DNA of 64,000 nt from Membranipora membranacea. Its lineage: Eukaryota; Bryozoa; Gymnolaemata; Cheilostomatida; Membraniporidae. Shown in pieces: positions 1 to 13,600 of the stretch. The DNA is taken from positions 22,384,001 through 22,448,000 of the forward strand of contig OU612068.1 in NCBI GenBank assembly GCA_914767715.1, given 5' to 3'. The notes under the pieces were generated by a model. That model saw nothing but the letters and a program-made list of their open reading frames with translations, made no database searches and was not told where the DNA came from. A program made the position numbers and the translations under genes. Each line of letters opens with the position of its first letter. Position 1 is the first letter of the stretch.

Positions 1-2945
1 AATTATCCAGTTTCCAATCACAGAACGGTGATAAAACTTCTCACGAAATGAGCCAATCAAATACTGTTACACGAGTCAAAACACCTACTGCATCTACTGT
101 GTTATCAACCAAGAGAGAGAGAGTGTAATAAGTGTATGTTTAGAATTTAAAAGTACTGCAATAAATAAGTGAGAAGGAAAGTTAGAAAACTGAATATATA
201 TCAAGCTTTTATTACGCACTATATTGTCAATGGCCAATTCTAAAAGATGTGAAAGGACCCTTTGTCGGCATTTAACAAGCTGCTGGCGGTTATTAGCTGC
301 TGTGACACTCTGCAATTTCTCTAAAATGAATGGATTGAATTGCTGCAACCAGGGTTTTCTTAAAAACAACAATCTCAATAATAACCATAACTATAATACT
401 ATAAATACCTACTATGATAATTCATCCAGCAAATGCAAACATTCCACATAAATAAATTTAATCTTTAGGGATATCAATTTGGCCATTACAGGCTGCTTTA
501 ATAAACCATCTCACGTTTCTCATTACATTATACATCTATTAAAGTGGGAAAAAGGCTTCAAAAAGCAATACCGTCGGTGTAGAAAGGCTTTGGCACAACT
601 CGGAAGCAAATCATTTCAATTTGCTATTTCTCAACAATAAAAAAGAACCTCACGATGTCACACATCACATCTTCATCTTAACACATAACAACTTCCAGCC
701 CGCAATATTGTAAATAGATACATGGTGGAATATCTACGCCACCTTCATTTGTGAGAAACTTATCAAATAACATAAATAGAAGAAATCATTATCACAATAT
801 CTCAGGCCACAGATAGGCTATTAACCAAGTGCATCATCATCCACATCTTGTATGAATTGGTTGGTTGAATATACTTGTCGGATAACATCGCCTCTAACAG
901 ACCACTGTCATAATATATCAGTGAACTCAAATTCAACCTATATGGCTTGTCAAAAATACAAATTCAAAGCAAGAGAACACAACTTCAAAGAGTACTACTT
1001 AGATAAAGCCATGAGAACCATTTATGAGGCATTATCACACAAAGTCACAGCGAACATGCTGTAATGAACTCTGCATACTTCTGCTTAACCAACATATATC
1101 TCTTTCTGCCACCACAATCACGCTGTTGAGATTCAAACCGAAGAACTGCACTGTACATTACCGCATGCCAGTCTGATCCCTAAGGAATTTACTCAACAAA
1201 CAAGTACATCTATGTGAGTCATAAACATTAACAGAATTTTTATGGCAACATCCATCACTGATCAGTTTAACTAAGCCATAAACATATGAATACTTATTGT
1301 ATTTATATGTTTATGAAACACTTCCAGTATTTATATGTTTATATGAGAATCATTTACAGTATTTATTTGTTTTTGGAATACGCAAGCACAGAAAGTTCAC
1401 AGAGGAATGAACAAGAGTTTGTTGATCGACAGAATGTGGGAACGAATCGCTGATAAAGAATATATCTACAGAATATAGAATAGATGACATTACCTGTTGT
1501 AGATCTTCCTTGAGGAAGAAGACAGATGTCGTTCTCACCAAATAAGTAATCATATCTTTTCCAAAATTATTACAGTATCTTTTAAGTAATAACGGATATA
1601 AATAGAAATCCTTGTACAGGTATGTCTGCTCTGACAACAGCGGTGAGTCAAGTCGCCCACAATTAGGTGAGTGCGGCGCAGTAGGACACACATCAAGCAA
1701 TCACGTAAACTGTTGCAACTCGCTGCTAATGAAGGTAATCAAATGCAGTAATATCCTGCAAAGGTATTTTAATATTTCAATGGTAATATTTGCTCTAGAC
1801 AGTTCCCAATGTACTCAGAAGGTGACCTAAGAAGCTGACAAATTTATGCAAATACTATAATAAGAGCAATGTTGTTGACATATCTCACTTTACTAATCAC
1901 TTAACGCCTAAAGTATGGCTGAAATCACAAAAAGTAGTAAACTAAGCAACATCTAACACTATGCTTGCTAAATATTTTTTTAAAAACACAAATTCAGAGA
2001 GCGAGGAAGTATCCACCCTTCCTAAAGCCTTAACCTTGCTTGTCACTCACTGTACATGTATAAGGTTCTTAAATTCCCATCATATATTTTCCGATTAGAA
2101 CTCCTTATTGCAACAACAAGAGTGCAACTGCCATGATTGGCCCACCAAGGTTCAAACAGCCGGCAAACTCAACCAAATCTTTGATTTAACTCTAACGAGA
2201 TAGGTCAGTGAAAAACTTTTTCTATGATTTTTGATTACGTGTGTCATATCGGCAGTGTTGGGTGGACTTATTTGGTGTTCTCGTAGTGATCGTTGGGAGA
2301 TATCTACGGAGTGGACGACTCTCAATACTTGAAGATATACGATTGTACATAGCGTGAGAAGGGATATGGGGGCAAACTCCCTGGCGTGAGATGGGTGAAC
2401 ATCACAGTAAATCCTAACAAGGCGTTGGCCTCCTAATAATACACTGACATCAGAATATGGACTGCCAAGGTGTGAATTATGTATGTTAAGCTAAATCACC
2501 GATGAGCGAACAACATATAGTGTCTGTGAATACTAAAAGTTGCTGCCTGCAAGACAAAGTGCTCCTAGCCGGAGAATACTGAGTTGACTTTGCTGACATT
2601 GACACAATGGTACTGCCAATGTTTCAAACAAAAAAAGTCAAGCATGTATCAGAACAAATAAGAGACTTTTGAACAGTTCTTTGGTTATCAATTGCACCTA
2701 TGTTGGGTGCTTTTGTTTCACATCACACTCGAATATCCAAATAAAAATAACTTTTAGATCAAACAGTTAGATATTAGATTGCTCTTTTACCCAGTACACC
2801 CCCTAAAGAAGTGATATATTGTACAGCTATTTACAGATCATGGAGCAAATTAAACTCGCCCAACCAGCCAGATTAAGTAGAGCAAGTTGGGGTCAATACT
2901 AAAATTTCCAATGGCAGATCTGAGTCCCAACCAAATGTGCTTCTC
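1..2945. other. Mostly non-coding; weak exon-like segments
   Basis: I see no gene I can name here. One minus-strand segment, 320-216, looks exon-like: it follows a TTTTAG acceptor, is open for 34 codons with a helical, Leu/Arg-rich composition (it includes RQRVLSHLLELAIDNIV), ends before GTAATA, and has phase 1 at both ends. A second, weaker minus-strand segment near 1575-1490 ends in EDLQQ before a GTAATG donor. I could not join them into a gene, and composition alone can mislead in AT-rich DNA. The rest is AT-rich sequence without a recognisable product. Confidence 0.25.
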
Positions 2946-3491
2946 CTAGTCAAAACTTATCTCCTGTCCATTTTGAGTCGTCAAGAATCCAACTAGAACA
3001 ACTAGAAAACAAATCATGTTTGTGGTTCATCACACGAAATGGTATTGCTGTTATCTTTCCAAAGCTAATCTGAGCCCTTGACTCTTTCCCCTCGACCGAT
3101 TGGCAGAGAGCATCTTTAACAAAACTCCCACCCTCTATGCCAGCCACACGTTGACATGTAGAGGCAAAAATATGATCCAACAATATATCAAAAATAAGAA
3201 ACCAAAACCTGATGCATAGCCAGAACAACAATGCATCAAGTGCAGCAAAGACACACACAACATCGGTATAAGGCGGCGTAGATGAATGGATACCTGTGCA
3301 GGGATGCTACAACGAAGAGATGTTATGTGAATACAAAAGTTGAACAAAGCCATTATATCTAAGAGACATACCAGCATATCCACCATGTCTACAGGTTCTT
3401 GAGCTCCACGTTTGAAAGCAGTGGTTCTCTTCCCCACATCACCACCTCCGCTGCTGTTGATCTTAGTTGCTCCTGCTGCTGCCGCTGCCAT
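2946..3491 (-). CDS. Tentative small three-exon gene, 62 residues, unknown function
   Basis: Model: exon 3491-3372 (40 codons, from ATG), a 13-nt microexon 3306-3294, and exon 3001-2946 ending in TAG. All phases agree (189 nt). Exon 1 begins with an Ala-rich stretch (MAAAAAG), then a Gly/Ser patch and the motif GAQEPVDMVDML before a GTATGT donor. The last exon encodes VVLVGFLTTQNGQEISFD. Acceptors (GTTGTAG, TTTTCTAG) are reasonable. The exon-1 ATG comes one base after an AACAG acceptor-like site, so a 5' untranslated exon may exist upstream. I do not recognise the protein. Alternatively the region 3318-2950 is read unspliced, which gives a hydrophobic and less convincing product. No transcript evidence is available to me. 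Confidence 0.33.
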
Positions 3492-4924
3492 CCTGTTTGT
3501 TTGAGTTTAATATGACAATATATTATAATATCCTAAATAGTGTAAGATATATCCTTCGCTGTCGCTGAGATATTTTGCCGCATGTTCTGTAGAAAATTTC
3601 TGGCTACCAACTCACTTCTGACAAGCTGAGTCCAAAACCAGACCTGCTGTTGAATCGCGTGCACTATAATAAATTACCGCACCACAATACAACAAAACTG
3701 TGAATTTATTGACATTTTCGAATAGCGACCAGATGAATTGAAAATTACAATACTGGCTAGATTAATTATTTACTATCAGAACAACAGATGCCCAGTAGTT
3801 CGATAAATGAATTACCAATGCCGCATTCACAAAAGACAATGGAATTTTTGCAAAACTATCATTGTACATTTAACTAATATTTGCCTACTGGCCATCATTA
3901 AAAAGTTTTTGTAAATTTTAAGTGACCTTAATCAAAGAATTAATTTCAAGACAAATAAAATCTGTGCAGCTTGCAGAAGTTGTCTGATCCTCTGTCAGCT
4001 ATTTAGCAGTCCGTGTTATTGTGATTACGCTTACGTTGGCTACTTGACTGACCAGCGGAATAATGCAGTATTATTTCTGGACGATGACTGGATAACTCCA
4101 TGTGAGAAAATTAAGCTTGTCTGGTCATCGTGACAATTAGGTGAATTAAAATAGTACTAGAATACCCAGTTGGTCTCATCAGAGTAAGAAATCGATGTGG
4201 ATTACAAATGATACTCTAATTAACCCTCGGTATTTCATCCGTGGGACAGAGAGTGTGGAATGTTTTGAAGCCCTGCAGGTGCCTAAAATACAAAATGGTA
4301 CATCGGTGGAACCGGAAACCATCAAGTCGTCAAACTCTCAGTTAATAGAGAAACTCGAAAACTAGAATTTAACCTGACGTAATTCAACTCTATCAATATT
4401 AGCCTTGTAAAGCGGCTACTTTTTGGTTTGGTACTCCTCCCATTCTCCCCAAACCAAAAAGTAGCCGTGTGGTGACAAGGCTATATCGATATCTCATAGC
4501 TCCCAAACTGCACTCCAACACTCAGACTCTCAAAAAAATGACTATTTTACATTTCAAAATGATCTCAAAGTTGGAAATGCAGTTACAGTATGATAGTCCA
4601 AGGACCAATAAAGGCACACCAAGGAGAAGACAATTGTGATATAGTACAAGAGCAACAAAAGTTGTAAGAGAAACCTAAAACAATCGACTGCTTTTATCTC
4701 CACCATTCCTGGTGAGACATTTAACCTTAGTTAGGCTAAGGCAGATGTGTAAAGAAACGGTAAGTGAATATCTTGGGAATGCAATAACATTTTATCCCCT
4801 TCCATTTTAAGCGGGATGTGAACTCAGGTTAGGACACATATCACAGAGAGGAAACTGTCAGCATCCAAAGGCAACTCAACCTCAGCAGCAAAATTTAAAT
4901 TGGATTCGCATTTTCAGACATTAC
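3492..4924. other. Intergenic or intronic AT-rich sequence with one MITE
   Basis: I found no convincing coding segment on either strand. The notable content is the small inverted-repeat element at 4400-4484, listed separately. Confidence 0.5.
4400..4484. mobile_element. Tiny palindromic MITE, TAGCCTTGT family, copy 1
   Basis: The element opens with TAGCCTTGT and closes with ACAAGGCTA plus one base. The arms are near-perfect inverted repeats of about 35 bp containing GGCTACTTTTTGGTTTGG, separated by a short C-rich loop. The flanks match over 9 bp with one mismatch (tatcaatat at 4391-4399, tatcgatat at 4484-4492). That fits a degenerate 8-bp target duplication and hence a non-autonomous hAT-type element. 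Related copies lie near 5754, 9373 and 30703. Confidence 0.7.
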
Positions 4925-5008
4925 CTTTCTATCTTCTTTTATAGCGACCACATCCACAACCTCCCCTCCGTCGTCAGCCTGCCACTTCTCATGGGGAACT
5001 GCCGCCAT
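4925..5008 (-). CDS. Possible first coding exon of an unidentified gene
   Basis: On the minus strand an ATG at 5008 opens 28 codons ending exactly before a GTAATG donor (phase 0). The peptide is acidic and reads MAAVPHEKWQADDGGEVVD followed by VVAIKEDRK. Only this frame is open across the segment. I could not find a convincing next exon downstream; joining to the exon at 3491 hits a stop in the required phase. It could be the start of a short gene, an alternative first exon, or chance. Confidence 0.3.
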
Positions 5009-7562
5009 ACTATCAACTACCAGCTTATGCTACAGCTTTGATCAGAAACTTAGTGCTAATCGTATGAGGAAAAAACAGAGCCACTACTATCTAAATCCTG
5101 CTTTTGATATCATCCTAAAATCGCAGACTAAGCATAAGGACCATCAATGGTTTGAACTTTGAATCCAAGGAGACATAAGATGACTGTGACAATATATGAA
5201 CGACCGGCTCATCTCAATAGGGCTGAACACTCACAAGCATCTCTACAGCATCCCAGACAGGTGCTCGGGTTCCCGATCAACACAATCTTTGGCATCCAGC
5301 CTGAATATGAATAATATAGAGATATACCCCTCAATACTGCAAAAAATGTCGAGACCTCAAGCTAAGAATTGAACAATGTTTGCATTTAGATTACAAGGCT
5401 ATTTCTTCTTAATCCTTCTGCTTTTGTAAAGAATGCATAATTGTTAAAAATGAAATGCTGTCAATAACCTAAACATAGATAACCGTAGAAAATACATCTA
5501 CAATACACCTGCAAAGATATGACCGCAAACATACGTAATAAGAAATGTGTATGTTTATGTATCTGACCAATGAACTGATCAAACATGGACAGGAGAAGCA
5601 ACTTCGTTAGATCTACAAGATACTTTATTGTCATCCTCCCTGATGCGTACGCAGAAATAAGGGCAGCGGCAACCTGGTCTCAGCCAAACCGATTTGACCT
5701 AAGAACGGAACATGTCTCAATAGTCTCTACCTAATCTCTGGTATGGTATATGGTAGCCTTGTTCACGCGGCCAAAAACCAAAACCCGTGGCCGCATGAAC
5801 AAGGCTAGGCATATGGTATTTAATATTATTTATGATAACATATAATAATAATATAATGTAGCTTATATATTTATCTACATCGAGATTCAAGAAGCTGCAA
5901 AAATCTAGAACCAAGAGAGGAATACTCCCATTTTACCACTCTTTACCACTCTACCACCACCATCTAGTCTTAATAACCACATTTTGAAATAAATTTACTG
6001 AAACACATGCTAACCTGTTATTGTAGACAATTTACTGAAATAGCAAAAAGCTTTCAAAAGCTGAAACGACATTTTTGTTTAAACACTGTCATTTACTGAC
6101 AAACTTAATGTTTTAAATCTGGAAATATTGACATATTAATTCCACGGCCATTAGAAAATATCCACTCAAAGTGGACACTTGTTATGAACAGCAAACTATC
6201 ACCTTTTCATAACAGAATCACATACAAGCCCTATAATTGCACTTGATGAAACTAGCCAGTGTAACTGACACAGAAACAGCATATAAATACTTGAAGTTTG
6301 GATTAAGATGACGGTGTTTGCTGCTTATTTTCAACATAGCATGCCCTTCAGTTCAACATTTTAATCAATTCTGCCTCTTCAGTGAAAATCTATAACCGCC
6401 ATCTGATGAAAGGAAGTCTCAAGAGTGAGAAATAAAGTAAAGTAACATTTTTTCCATAATAATATTTTACAGAAACATATCTGGACAATGATATGTATGG
6501 GTGCTCAGATGTCAGCTCAGTGTAGCTGTGCAGGCTGTGTTAACGGAAATCTATCACAAATTCGCTTTTCCGATTTATTCCATATAAGACCGTAGTAGTA
6601 AATACACATAATTTTCAAAAAGCTATTAGTGACGGATGTTTTACTAACTAAATTTTTAGGTGTTTCATCACAATCTTAGCGAATCTTGGAATGTCATGTC
6701 AGTAACCCATATTTACAGGTATGAGTTTAGGAGATGTATGGTACATGGCCATGATAATGTTAAGTTTTGGGCAAGCCATCAAAAGAGGACAAGAAAAGGA
6801 CATTTTCTACCATGTATAATTAATTATATAGCATGGTGACGCTACCAAAGCTGGTGAGCTATCAAATATCTAACTGGTCACCTGATTGTCAACTAGACAC
6901 TCAGAAACAAAGAGATTCAATATAGAGAAGAGAAAGTTAACACAGGCTGACAGCAAAAGTCAACAGACAGCGCAATTATTAGCAGCATCAAATCATATTA
7001 ATAACATCAGTCTAGGTAATAAACGGATTACGGTCAGACAACTGACTGCAACTACCATCCACTTGGACATACAGTTTGATTAAATTTGGAAACACGGGAT
7101 TCAAATCCAATAACTGAACTACATCATCCAATTAGACAATCCAGCAAATCAACAACGCTGCTGAGAGATATAGCCGCTTGTCTAAAAACCAGAAGCAATA
7201 ATCACTACTTGATCTGCTCCGAAATTTAGTAAAAACCTTGGTCGACAGTAAAAGACAACTATTGCTACAATATGGAAGCATACGCCAGACATTGCAATCC
7301 CAAAGGGGTCTTCCATGAAAAAATTGCCTTGATAAATTTCTAGTTGTCCCTTGCTGATTCTCAAAATCACCGCTCGGTGGAACTATAGCTTTTGATGAGT
7401 GAATGACTAACGACCGAATTTGCCTAATTGAAAACTCAAAAGGGAAAGGGTAGGCTACAGTAAGAATTGAACTACTGTCTCGTTCTAATTGAGACAAATC
7501 CCTTGGTTGCAAGATATTATTATGTGACCAGACAAGGAAGTGATATTTAGCTCTTTTTATTG
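5009..7562. other. No identifiable gene; one MITE and repeats
   Basis: The region holds the palindromic element at 5754-5807 and AT-rich sequence. A 158-codon open frame on the minus strand (7608-7132) has no recognisable domain and overlaps the tentative 3' end of the small gene at 8896-7563 in another frame; I do not call it. Confidence 0.45.
5754..5807. mobile_element. Tiny palindromic MITE, TAGCCTTGT family, copy 2
   Basis: TAGCCTTGTTCACGCGGCC and its inverted counterpart GGCCGCATGAACAAGGCTA form a hairpin-like element of about 54 bp. Flanks ggtatatgg (5745-5753) and ggcatatgg (5807-5815) match with one mismatch, again consistent with an old target duplication of about 8 bp. The hairpin core (CGGCC...GGCCG) differs from copy 1, so only the terminal bases are conserved in the family. 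Confidence 0.65.
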
Positions 7563-8896
7563 CTACTTCAGAGTCCATTTCAAGTAAGATATCTTGCCAA
7601 TCCAACAAATTTTACAATGTACTACAGCTGGGCTGTTGAAAAGAACATCGACAAACAAACTTTGTGTACTCCATATTGAAGACATATAGACAATACCTGT
7701 TTCGTCTTACAAATGCCGTTTACCTTGGTGCTGCATTGAGATTCTAGAAAGACTTCAAACACCCATCCCAAATGATGTTGAAGATAAAATATTATATATA
7801 TATATATATATACATAAATACAAATTCTAGTATATAAACAATAACAAGAAGTACTCACAGTGGGGTCGTAGCCAGCACTCTACAAAAGGGGACACAAAAA
7901 CAAAATTATACGACAGAGAGATTGGATTCAGAGAGACGAACAATGAAGGTTGGAAAAGACAATCAGTACAAAACACCACATATTTTCGGTAAGGAAAGAC
8001 AAAAGAAACAGATATCTACGTTTAGGCTCAACATTGATTCATCAAGACAGGTGTAAGGATGGTCTAATCATGGTGGGGGCGGAACGGGAAGGTGAGAGAG
8101 GGTGATTTAGCCAAATCAGGTTTTATCATGTGATACACGAATAAACTTACAAATTAATTGAGGCGTTGCAGAAGAAAAATTGTACAACTCAACTCACCCG
8201 CTGTCCTACCTTGTTATCCATTGCTCTGAAGGAATACATTTCAGCTTCTCCTTGATCAAACCTAATGTGATTTAGAAGCAATCAGGCTTTCCTCTTGTCC
8301 CAGATACTCCAGGTTAGAGACATTTATGAAATAAAATTAAGTATTGTGTTCATAAGAGTGCACTAAATGTCAACGACAGCGTAGAAATAAATTAACAGAG
8401 ATTTTAGAATTATACGTAGGCCTGTCGCTTGATGGCAGCAGGTGAAGCAAAGTGATCAATGATGCCTCTGCGACTTCCCAGGTAAAACGCAACCTCATTT
8501 TGTCTTGTGTATTATAATATTGATCCAGCTACGTTCAGTGATATGCAAGTAAGGCCACATGGTAAATATTTTATTACCACTGAAATCTCTAGGCACCTGG
8601 CAAAGCTATTTACTCCTTCCAATAACAAAACAATTTCATTTATAACTTTTAATTACAATAAACAAAATGGAATATTCAATGAAAATTATCGTGTCACTAT
8701 CGTGAGCAGCAGCAGAAAGTCATTACAGTCCTTCTAGTTGCTTCTCAATGTTGTAATCATAACACAGGATTTCCAGTGCATCATTTTAGGATTTGTTGAC
8801 ATTGAGAGAAGTCACTTCCCTAATGCGCTTGTAGCAGCTCGACGGGTACATACTTACAATGCATGCTGTCAGCTTGAATTTAAATTTTTGGCTCAT
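7563..8896 (-). CDS. Tentative small six-exon gene with microexons, about 83 residues
   Basis: Phase-consistent model on the minus strand: 8896-8858 (ATG, 13 codons, MSQKFKFKLTACI, donor GTAAGTATG), 8465-8416, 8261-8210, 7879-7859 (21 nt, SAGYDPT), 7743-7724 (20 nt, NLNAAP plus AG) and 7632-7563 ending in TAG, which is followed directly by CAATAAA as a possible poly(A) signal. The best-supported parts are the exon encoding FDQGEAEMYSFRAMDNK and the 21-nt microexon, which has a strong pyrimidine tract and a GTGAGT donor. Exon 2 has a weak acceptor, and its alternative frame (encoding GIIDHFASPAAIKRQ) could be the real one, so the N-terminal half is doubtful. I do not recognise the family. Confidence 0.3.
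7792..7812. repeat. (TA)n microsatellite
   Basis: A run of about ten TA dinucleotides. Similar tracts occur at 23070-23089 and, mixed with TG, at 24508-24550. Confidence 0.9.
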
Positions 8897-10642
8897 CTAC
8901 TCCTTTAAAATGTACTCCAATGTGTCATCTTGCTCTGATGTGCATTTTCGTTGGCCATAACTAACTTCGGATCAACTAACTCCAAACCAGATCTGCAGCG
9001 CATCATGATGAGAAGTCACTTCCCTATTACCTGAAGTGTCTCTATGTCTACACTATAAGTATATAATACAACTTACAGTTATTTGGATGGTACTGCATGC
9101 CGCAGAAGCGCAAGCATCAAGGACCAGCACCCGTCGATTATTTCTATCACATATGAATTTTCAATGGAATCTGGTTAGTGCTTACGTTATGGTAAATGTC
9201 CTTGTCTACCTTGTAGTTAGGTAGTACAGCATAAGAAGTTTGTGACACTTAGTCAGAACTTACATCAAGTCCAGTGGCTGAGGGGAAAGTACCCCTCCCC
9301 CCGCATCCTCCTGTGCACTTTGACCACTTGACCTGATATATCATGTTTATGATTATAACGTTGGTAACTATCTAGCCTTGTCGCACAGACACTTTTTTGT
9401 TTTAAAAAAATGACTACGTGACAAGGCTAGTTTTGACCGGGGTGATAAACAAGAAACGACATTGGAGATTAGACTTGATGTGTATTTTTCAGGATTTTCA
9501 GAAAGCACTATGCAAAACAATAAGCGATATATGATAATAGTTCATTTTCACAAAAGTCATCAAAAGTTAACCATGATTACACGATGCAAATATAGATGAT
9601 GCGCTGTGAAACATGTAGAGCATTTCAATTACAATTTATTTGTATACAAAGATATCGACGTTAGCAAATAAATAATAAAAAAGCAACCTGAATATATATT
9701 AATATAAGCAATATTTACTTATCCGTCTTAGGTGAAAAGTGTAAAATGAAAAGGTATATAATCACGATTGTCTTGTCACCTCAATCTTGCCTCAACTTAT
9801 TTGATGTGAATAGGACATGGACTTCTCAGGCCTGCCAACCATTTTTGAGGTAAAAGGATAGATTTTAGCTGGGGATGTTGCTGGCTTGGTGGTTATTGAA
9901 GGCCACGGGCCTATGATATGTGGGAGGGGCACCACAGCTCCCTCCTGCTGGGGGGTTAGGGGTCTGGGCAAATTTTTGCATTTAGACCCCGAAAATCAAG
10001 AGCTCTGGGGTAAGTTTGATTGAAGAAATAAAAAAAATTAACATTGCAATCATGGCTCGAATATGAATAGGAATTGAATGTGGATGTGATTACAAAAAAT
10101 AGGTTCAAACTTGAAAAATGAGTAGATTACATGTTTTTTTTTAAAAAAGCAGAACAGTACTAAGTAAGATTGGAAAAAGTGCAAACAGCAAAACAGTAGA
10201 GATGGCAGCCCTGGACTATATGGCAAGCTACGTTATTGAGTCAAAATTGTGAAAATTACAAATTTCTATATGATGGAATGCCTGATTATAGTACTTGTTA
10301 TGATAAATAAGTTATGTCATAATATATGGAACTGAGCTAGATCAAATTTAATCCGGTTTGCCTGCAAACCAGTTGTCCTCCCCCTCTCCACTTGCGGCTT
10401 ATCAGTTGGAGAAGCAACTCCAAATGCGGGCAAACTGAACAAAACTTGGTTTAGGGCTGAGCATACATAAGTGGGGTTGAAGGAGGGGTTGAAGAAAGCT
10501 TCTGTTTTCTCCAGTTGACGAACTCATTCTTAACTTCTGCTTTTACCTGTTGGCAACTAACTGCTTTTCAGGCGTGATTGGGCCAGGGCGTTGAGCTTTG
10601 AGCAGTGACACCATAGCTCCCTCTACAGTACAGTCATTGCTT
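8897..10642. other. Intergenic region with one MITE
   Basis: I see no supported coding segment. It contains the element at 9373-9430 and low-complexity AT-rich sequence, ending at the stop codon of the ankyrin-repeat gene. Confidence 0.5.
9373..9430. mobile_element. Tiny palindromic MITE, TAGCCTTGT family, copy 3
   Basis: The element starts CTAGCCTTGTC and ends TGACAAGGCTAG, with a T-run opposing an A-run across the hairpin. The flanks do not show a clear duplication, so this copy is older or rearranged. Confidence 0.6.
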
Positions 10643-13600
10643 TCACTTCTTAACCTTTTTCTTTTTGTCTTCATGAAATGACACTAATTCTCTCTTTACT
10701 GTATCCAATGTCTTGCCTTTGCCCTGATTAGCAGCCTGTGACATTTGTAAGTGAGCACTGTCATCCCTGTCATGTGAAAGGCAACCCTGATATACACTTT
10801 CTCCTTCGGAAGTTTTAGGAGCAATTCCCAACTGGTTGGGCTTGGGCAATAATGGATATTGGATACCCATTGTAGCGTGGTTTACTGATTTTGGCATATT
10901 TTCGATATCAATGTGTTCCTTAGCAAACTCATCCAGTAAATGTTGCCGCCTTTCGCTGTCAGTTTCCCTCGTGATTTCATCCAACTTTTCGGTGACTGAC
11001 AGGTCCCCAGACAAGACTGTATGAAGCCCATTTATCCTAGAGCTATGACACCACAGCTTCATCTGAAGGGCAGTGTCAGCTTTCTCAACCTTCATTCTCT
11101 TTACATCGTCGCTGAAGGCAAGACCATCTAACCTCACAGTGTTACCTTTAACCGCCAACACTTGCCACTTCGGTCCATTTTTTGAAGAGGCAATGACTCC
11201 AAATTTAGCCATCTCTGACGATTGACAAGTTTCATTAGGCTCACGTCCACTCTCCTTGTGTCCAGCTTCGACCATCGTGGGGTCACTCCCATCTATATTT
11301 GGCTCTTTCCTACTGTCTTTGGGTAGATTCCACTTTTCAGAAATTTGATCCATTAGCATTTTGCTATGGACGACCTTCTTTTGTACACAAATGTTGGTGA
11401 GGGGATCTCTAAAGTCCATGCAATCAGGCAGGATGACATCAGGATTGCGCCCATCAATGGCCACACAAAACTCTGACTGGTTTATTTCACCTCCGATCTT
11501 GATTTTACTCTTCTTTCCCCGTTGCAACACTCGAGTTTCAGTCGTACATGCGTAGATGGCAACCGGTGACTGAGCATTTTCAGCTGCGGCATCACATAAT
11601 CTCGTAATCATTTTGATAACGTTGGATGGATTACAGCTATAATCCAAGTTATCTTTAGTGACCTTAAATTAAAGCATTTTAAATTGAGGTGAGAAAGGAA
11701 ATAAAGAATGCTCCTTCAAATTTCACAATAGCTAGTCTAAGTGGGGAGTGAGAAATAGAAAACGTAATTGAGGTCTTCTAAATGCAAAGTATACTGGAAG
11801 TCAAGATAAAGGCTCTATTGTCCTATTTCACATGAAAATGAGGTCTTTGGAGCAAGGTGGACACTGCATTGTGGGCCTAGTAATTCATAGCTATGAGGAA
11901 AAAGCATCAGGTATTTCAACTTCATTTCAGGTATAAATGACTGATGCCTCACAGAGAGGTAAGGTTACAATTCATTAAAAAAGAGCTCGAGGCAATAGTT
12001 TGATTGGCGTAAAACCCATATTTGGTCAAATATTTTCCATATATTTACCTCAGCAATAGGTGCAGAGACATACTTCCGAGGATCACCTGAGTACCCGAGT
12101 TCCGCATCAAGTGTAAGGGAACACATATCATTGACGACTCTGATGGTTGACCGACCAGTGTTGAATTCCATATTTGCTAATTCTAACTGCCTTGCTTTCA
12201 ACTCATCAACGTTTAGGCAAGCAAACTTTGTTTGCCCTTTAAACAGACTCTTCTCCCTTTGATTTGCCAGTTTATTTGCTGCAGCATCCCAATGGTCAGA
12301 CAAAGATTTTGATAGAACAGAACTGGTGATCCAACGAGTGGTGGTCATCCATCCAGGGAATGTTTCACTGATTTCTAATTTGCTCAGCTTATTTGCGTCG
12401 TCGTAAAAGATCCCCTTTGTGATAAAAACAGCTGTGCTTACTCCTGTGGGTGAACGATTGTCAATCACAGTTGAGACTATTGCAGTAAGAATTGATTTAC
12501 TGTTCATTTGTCCTTTACTCTCATCGAGTTTTCTTAGGAGATGGAATATTTCCATGTGTTCATCTTCCATCTTTTTCTGGCGAATCAATTGAGGTTCAAG
12601 CTTCTACAAGATATGAAAAGAATCTATGAGGCTTGACGAGACATCATCCACTTTGAAACTCTCTGACTCTTGTAGATGCATAAAATACTCACGGCTGTGA
12701 GCATATGACACTGCCAATTTACAAGTTACCACTATGAGGAACCATGCGGTGGACAGGAGGTAACCCGATGTGGATAATTTTGGAATGATTTGATGAATCC
12801 TCTTACTGAGGCCCATTATGATCTGTACAAAAACCACATTCACAATACTATTTAAATTTACATTTAAATACACAATTTCTGCTCCAACCATTGTGAGGGA
12901 GTGAGGATATTTTAACTTGAATAAAAGAGCATTCAATATACTTCAGCCAAAATTGCTTACCATTTTCTCTTTGACAACATCGCCACCACCAGTCGCATAA
13001 CCTGTATCTGCAGGACTCGCCGGCTCACGGATTTGTACCAGAAGGTCTTCAATCTTTCCATGCTTGAACTCATATGTGTGTCTTCCCTCTTGATCACAAG
13101 AGACTGCTGGATGAAGAATGTTGGTCTTTGGGTCAGGTGGTGAGCTTCCCTCACTCTCAGTCACAAGAAAAGCCGGACAACTGATTTGAAGTTTATTCCT
13201 CTGCTTGTCATCGAGTTCAGGATTGGTGAGGAATTTTTGAGTGTATCCGCTGACAATGTCACTGAAAACTTCATCACTGTTGATGTAGTGAGTGGATGTC
13301 CCCGTTTCCTCTTCAGGTTGACTGTTTTCAGTAACTCTAGTTTGAAATCCGGCCATCCAATGTAAGAGCATGTGAGTTGTATCTGACACAGTTCGCCACA
13401 CGGTCTTAACAGTCACGATATTTCTATCTCCAGCCCTGTTGAGTTGGTCTATAGATGTGCTAAGACTGCTGCTACCAGCTTGATTGAATACCTGTGAATT
13501 AAACAGACTGACTTGAAATGAGCTTGTTACACAATCAGCATTGGGTACTGCTTTACATGAATATTGCCTATTGAAGATTGGTGTTGATTTGCTACAGGAT

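Noticed and set aside
3372-3491. Resemblance of the EPVDMVDML segment to the start of a TOG domain (VDLLPRTDIS in CKAP5/XMAP215)
   Set aside because: The match is only six or seven residues. I found no downstream exon encoding the expected PRTDIS continuation or any TOG helix.
7132-7608. 158-codon open frame on the minus strand
   Set aside because: No domain, low-likelihood composition, and overlap in another frame with a better-supported exon and its poly(A) signal.
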